Assembly: GCA_022825925.1 (NCBI GenBank)
Contig: JAJDVW010000143.1
Location: 1-36,607 of the forward strand
Direction of reading: 5' to 3'
Length of the DNA stretch: 36,607 bases
DNA from: Pseudomonadales bacterium
GTDB lineage: Bacteria; Pseudomonadota; Gammaproteobacteria; Pseudomonadales; Azotimanducaceae
The translations under genes and the position numbers were made by a program. The stretch's first letter is position 1, and each line of letters opens with the position of its first letter. Positions 33,222 to 36,607 of this stretch are shown piece by piece. A model generated the notes under the pieces. That model was not told the DNA's origin. It did not search any database and was given only the letters and a program-made list of their open reading frames with translations.

Positions 33222-34451
33222 TCAGGCAGCGTGGAGGGCGCGCGCGGGGTTCTCGGCCACCGCCTTCAGCGCCGGGCGCAGCACCGCGAGGAGGCACAGT
33301 CCGAGCGACAGCGCCGCGATGAGGGCGAGATCCGAGCCGAGCACCTCCGCCGGCAGTTCGTCGTACGGCGTGCCGTCCAGGATGCTGCCGCCGAGCACCC
33401 CCGAGAGGGCCCCGGCGACGGGTCCCGCATTCCACGCGAGCGACACGCCGGCCGCCAGCCCGGCCACGACCCCGACCACCGCCACCGCGAACCCCTGCAC
33501 CACGAAGACCTGGACCAGGAAACGGGCCGGCGCCCCCATGGTCTCGAGCATCGCGATGTCGGCGCGCTTGTCGTTCACGAGCATGGTCTGCCCCGACACC
33601 ATGTTGAACGCGGCGATCGCGATGACCAGCGCGAGGAAGACGAACATCAGGGTCTTCTCCAGGCGCACCGCGCGGAACAGGTCGCCGTAGCGGTCCGTCC
33701 AGAGCCGCAGGTCCCAGTCCGCCGGCAGGCCGTCCCGCAGCGTGCGCGCCACCTCGCCGACCCGCATCGGGTCGGCGAGCTGCATCCGCCAGCCGGACGC
33801 GCCGGCCGCGCCGATGCCGCGCGCCCGCACGTCCGCCAGCGCGATCACCGCGAGCGAGTAGTCCGGCTGCGCGCCCACCTCGAACGTGCCCCGCAGCGTG
33901 AAGCGTTCCACGCGTGGCTCGATCGTCGAGCCGCGGGGCAGCGTGACCACGAGCACGACCGGATCTCCCGTCCCCACGCCCAGCAACCGGGCCAGCGGAG
34001 CGCCGAGCAGCACGCCGCCGCCGCCGAGGTCATCGACCGATCCTTCGATCATGCGTTGCGCCACCAGGTCCAGGCCGCCGGGCACGGCCGCATCGACCCC
34101 GTAGAGGAGTAGCGGCTGCACGCTCCCGCGCACCCCGACCACCGCGGAGCCGGCGAAGAACCGGCGACTCGAGAGGACCTCGGGCGGGGCGGCGGGCGGG
34201 GTCGCGGGAGAGGCGGAGGGCGGCGTGTCCCATGCACCGTCCGGCGGCACCGCCAGCACGTGCGGCACGACGCCCAGGAGCCGCGTGCGCAACTCCCGGT
34301 CGAAACCGTTCATCACGCTGGCGACCACCGTCAGGAGGACGACCCCCGCGGTCAGGCCGGCGAACGACGCCCAGTTGATGAAGGCCGCGTGCGGATTGCG
34401 ACGCGACGCGAGGTAGCGCCCCGCCATCCACAGCACGTTCGCGCCGGTCAC
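33222..34451 (-). CDS. LolC/LolE-family lipoprotein-release permease (second subunit)
   Basis: A 409-aa FtsX-type inner-membrane subunit of the Lol exporter that frees lipoproteins for LolA. Four membrane helices: one near residue 30-50, and three after about residue 265 (MFVFLALVIAIAAFNMVSGQ and later). The large periplasmic domain has an unusual Pro/Ala/Ser-rich stretch (about 70-92, TPPSASPATPPAAPPE). Conserved blocks are NGFDRELRTRLLGVVPHV, WTDRYGDLFRAVRLEK and LVNDKRADIAMLETMGA. The start is GTG 34451 overlapping the lolD stop (GTGA). The periplasmic block YGDLFRAVRLEK resembles E. coli LolC, while the other subunit ends like LolE, so naming as C or E is not safe. Confidence 0.9.
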   Translation of the reverse strand: MTGANVLWMAGRYLASRRNPHAAFINWASFAGLTAGVVLLTVVASVMNGFDRELRTRLLGVVPHVLAVPPDGAWDTPPSASPATPPAAPPEVLSSRRFFAGSAVVGVRGSVQPLLLYGVDAAVPGGLDLVAQRMIEGSVDDLGGGGVLLGAPLARLLGVGTGDPVVLVVTLPRGSTIEPRVERFTLRGTFEVGAQPDYSLAVIALADVRARGIGAAGASGWRMQLADPMRVGEVARTLRDGLPADWDLRLWTDRYGDLFRAVRLEKTLMFVFLALVIAIAAFNMVSGQTMLVNDKRADIAMLETMGAPARFLVQVFVVQGFAVAVVGVVAGLAAGVSLAWNAGPVAGALSGVLGGSILDGTPYDELPAEVLGSDLALIAALSLGLCLLAVLRPALKAVAENPARALHAA

Positions 34452-35128
34452 GGCCGCAGGCCCCCGTCCTCGAGGGAGACCGTGCGGTCCATCCGGCGTG
34501 CGAGTGCTTCGTCGTGGGTGACGACGACGAACGCCGTCCCGGTGGCGGCCGCCAGCGCGTCCATGGCGGCAAGCACCTGCGCCGCGCTCTCGCGGTCGAG
34601 ATTGCCCGTGGGTTCGTCGGCCAGCACCACGCCAGGGCTCCCCGCCAGCGCGCGGGCGATCGCAACGCGCTGACGTTCGCCCCCCGACAGCTCGTGCGGC
34701 CGGTGCGCGACGCGCTCCTCGAGACCCACCGACGCCAGGAGGGCCCGCGCATCCGCCGCCACGCGCCGCATCGACTCGCCGGTGACGAGCCGCGGCATCG
34801 CCACGTTCTCGAGCGCCGTGAACTCCGGCAGCAGGTGATGCAACTGGTAGACGAACCCCATGTGCGCGTTGCGCAGGGCGGCCCGCCGCGCCGGGCTGGT
34901 CCCGGTGATCTCCTCGCCAAAGACATGCACCCGCCCGTCGTCCGGATCCAGCAGCCCCGCGAGCACGTGGAGGAGCGTGCTCTTGCCCGAGCCCGAGCGC
35001 CCGACGATGGCGAGCCGCTCCCCCGCCGGCACGTCGAGGTCAACGCCGGCGAGCACGGGAATCCGGGTCGCGCCCTGCACGTACGACTTGACCAGTCCCC
35101 TGCACGAGAGCGGCGCCGGATCACTCAT
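34448..35128 (-). CDS. lolD: Lipoprotein-releasing ABC transporter ATPase LolD
   Basis: The 226-aa ATPase of LolCDE. Walker A GRSGSGKST, Q-loop VYQLHHLLPEFTALENVAMP (the LolD-type version), signature [15 protein letters not shown], Walker B VVLADEPTGNLD and switch His in VVTHDEAL are complete. ATG 35128 lies eight bases inside the end of the upstream permease gene. Confidence 0.96.
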   Translation of the reverse strand: MSDPAPLSCRGLVKSYVQGATRIPVLAGVDLDVPAGERLAIVGRSGSGKSTLLHVLAGLLDPDDGRVHVFGEEITGTSPARRAALRNAHMGFVYQLHHLLPEFTALENVAMPRLVTGESMRRVAADARALLASVGLEERVAHRPHELSGGERQRVAIARALAGSPGVVLADEPTGNLDRESAAQVLAAMDALAAATGTAFVVVTHDEALARRMDRTVSLEDGGLRP

Positions 35129-36347
35129 GGCGAAGCACTTCCGCCGGCTGCACGCGGCTCGCCCGCCACGCCGGGAACAGGGTCGCGAGGGCGCCCAGAC
35201 CCAGCGCGGTCACGGCGACGCGCACGACGTCCGCCAGCGCGAACTCGACCGGCAGGTGGTGTACGAAGTACTCGCCCATCAACTCGATCCCGGCTACGCC
35301 CTCGATCCAGGCGTAGCCGTCCTCCGTCAGGGCGCCCAGCCCCAGGCCGAGCAGCAGGCCGAGCGCCACGCCCAGCGCGCTGATGGCCACCCCCAGCACG
35401 ACGAAGGCGACCACGATGAGTCCCGAGCGCCCGCCCATCGTGCGCAGGATGGCGACGTCGGAGCGCCGCTCGTTCACGATCATCACCAGGCTCGACACCA
35501 GATTGAAGGCGGCCACGGCCACGAGCAGCGAGAAGATCAGGAACATCATGCCCTTCGTCACCTGGATCGTGCGGTACAGCGGGCCGTGGGTACGGAACCA
35601 GGTCGACAGCACGAGGTGTTCCGGACCCGCGACGCGCCGGGCGAGCTCGCCCACCTCGCGGGCACGCAGCACCTCGTCGATGCGCGCCTCGACCCCGTGA
35701 AACGCCCCGTCGAGGCGGAGGAGGCGTCGGGCGTCGCCGGCATGGAGGTAAGCCGCCCGATCGTCCAGTTGCGAACCGGTGCGCACGCGCCCCGCGACCG
35801 CCAGCGTCTTGCGCCGCGGGAAGACGCCGAACGGCGTCACGCCCCCGTTCGGCAGCACCGCGGTGACGGCGTCTCCCGGCGCCACGCCGAGCTGCTCCAT
35901 CGCCCCGTGACCCAGCAGGACGCGAAAGGCCCCGGCTTGCAGGTCCGCGAGCGTTCCCCCGTCCACGAAGCCGCCGATGATTGGCTCGTAGAGGTCCGGC
36001 AGCACCCCCTTCAGTTCCACGCCGACGATGCGATCGTCGGACGCCACCAGGCCGGCGGCCACCACCACCGGGGCCGCCGAGCGTACGCCGGGGACCCGGA
36101 GCATGCGCTCCCGGACGGTGTCCGCGTCCTCGAGCGGCGTCCGCCCGAACAGCGTGAAGTGCGGCACGACCCCCAGCAGCCGCTCTTCGAGTTCCCGCTC
36201 GAACCCGTGGACGACGGCCTGTACGTAGAGCAGGACCCCCACGGACAGCGCCAGCCCGGCCAGGGCCATCACGCTGACGAAGGAAAGGAAGTTGTGCCGC
36301 GACCTAGCGTAGCGGAACCCGATATTGACGGCCAGCGGGCGAAACAA
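35121..36347 (-). CDS. lolC: LolC/LolE-family lipoprotein-release permease (first subunit, with Hook-like loop)
   Basis: A 408-aa FtsX-type permease of the Lol exporter. The FRPLAVNIGFRYARSRHNFLSF N-terminus is typical; start TTG 36347 is the only usual codon at this point, though its ribosome site is weak and the frame is open for 132 bases more. After the first helix comes NGFERELE-like VHGFERELEERLLGVVPHF, a periplasmic domain, and three final helices ending in PAWRASRVQPAEVLRHE. The segment GGVTPFGVFPRRKTLAVAG resembles the LolC Hook that recruits LolA, while the C-terminal third is closer to LolE. The operon permease-ATPase-permease supports a heterodimeric exporter. Confidence 0.9.
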   Translation of the reverse strand: MFRPLAVNIGFRYARSRHNFLSFVSVMALAGLALSVGVLLYVQAVVHGFERELEERLLGVVPHFTLFGRTPLEDADTVRERMLRVPGVRSAAPVVVAAGLVASDDRIVGVELKGVLPDLYEPIIGGFVDGGTLADLQAGAFRVLLGHGAMEQLGVAPGDAVTAVLPNGGVTPFGVFPRRKTLAVAGRVRTGSQLDDRAAYLHAGDARRLLRLDGAFHGVEARIDEVLRAREVGELARRVAGPEHLVLSTWFRTHGPLYRTIQVTKGMMFLIFSLLVAVAAFNLVSSLVMIVNERRSDVAILRTMGGRSGLIVVAFVVLGVAISALGVALGLLLGLGLGALTEDGYAWIEGVAGIELMGEYFVHHLPVEFALADVVRVAVTALGLGALATLFPAWRASRVQPAEVLRHE

Positions 36348-36607
36348 GGAAGAGTCGGGTCCACAAACGCGTGCGCGGCAATGGTAGCAAGGCGCGGGGC
36401 GCGCCCGCAGCCAGACAGTCGGCACCAAGCAGTCGGCACGGGCGACCGGGAGACCGCCGCTTGGAGAGGGCAATTGCACGCTTCTGGACGGGGGAGGTCC
36501 GGTTTGGCGCAGGCGGCGCGACCGCGCGGGGATCGGAGCGGAACGCGGACTTCCGCGCCGGCCAGGGTCGGGGCGGCGGCCGGCGGCGTTCTCGGCGGTG
36601 TTCCGGG
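36348..36607. other. Upstream region of lol operon, no gene seen
   Basis: I see no credible protein or RNA gene here. On the minus strand an extended -10 (TGCTACCAT, -10 at 36386-36381) stands about 35 bases before the TTG of the permease, without a good -35. A 10-base direct repeat CAGTCGGCAC occurs at 36416-36425 and 36430-36439. Confidence 0.35.

Noticed and set aside
36480..36607. Start of a gene leaving the right edge
   Set aside because: Short open stretches exist in several frames, but none has a start with a ribosome site or a recognisable motif.

Overview
This window is strongly GC-rich bacterial DNA, almost fully packed with genes. Gene order and protein families point to a gammaproteobacterium with a lipid A outer membrane. 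The markers are yceD-rpmF-plsX-fab-acpP-fabF-mltG-tmk-holB-pilZ, divergent rluC/rne, comEC-exbB-exbD-msbA-lpxK-kdsB, and lolCDE. Genus cannot be told from sequence alone; an uncultivated or marine lineage is a guess.

Layout. 1-1046: an IS1380-type transposase running off the left edge. 1142-6033 (minus): a five-gene operon for a three-subunit molybdenum hydroxylase (FAD, 2Fe-2S and molybdopterin subunits), then a small MoaD/ThiS-like protein ending in Gly-Gly and a PfkB-family sugar or nucleoside kinase. 6148-9650 (plus, divergent): two translationally coupled peptidases, a PepQ-like Xaa-Pro dipeptidase and a DPP-IV-type S9 peptidase. 9689-17915 (minus): the fatty-acid block yceD, rpmF, plsX, fabD, fabG, acpP, fabF, mltG, tmk, holB, pilZ, with fabH missing from its usual place between plsX and fabD. 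18031-18612: maf. 18609-19547: rluC. 19552-22828: rne, with a clear sigma70 promoter and a leader of about 560 nt. 22878-22924: a REP-like double hairpin. 22925-24570 (minus): alkB-murB. 24686-25444 (plus): a short-chain dehydrogenase. 25454-32636 (minus): comEC, exbB, exbD, a fused MsbA-LpxK protein, kdsB. 32672-33202 (plus): a DUF2062 membrane protein. 33222-36347 (minus): the LolCDE lipoprotein exporter. The last 260 bases hold no recognisable gene.

How the genes work together. Much of the window builds and exports envelope lipids: acyl chains (fab/acpP), phospholipid entry (plsX), KDO activation (kdsB), lipid A 4'-phosphorylation and flipping (MsbA-LpxK), lipoprotein release (LolCDE), and peptidoglycan (murB, mltG). 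Many operon joints are 4-base start/stop overlaps (ATGA, GTGA, TTGA), so translational coupling is widespread.

The most unusual points are the in-frame MsbA-LpxK fusion, the missing fabH together with a plsX that lacks a standard start codon, and the molybdenum hydroxylase operon with its ubiquitin-like protein and kinase.
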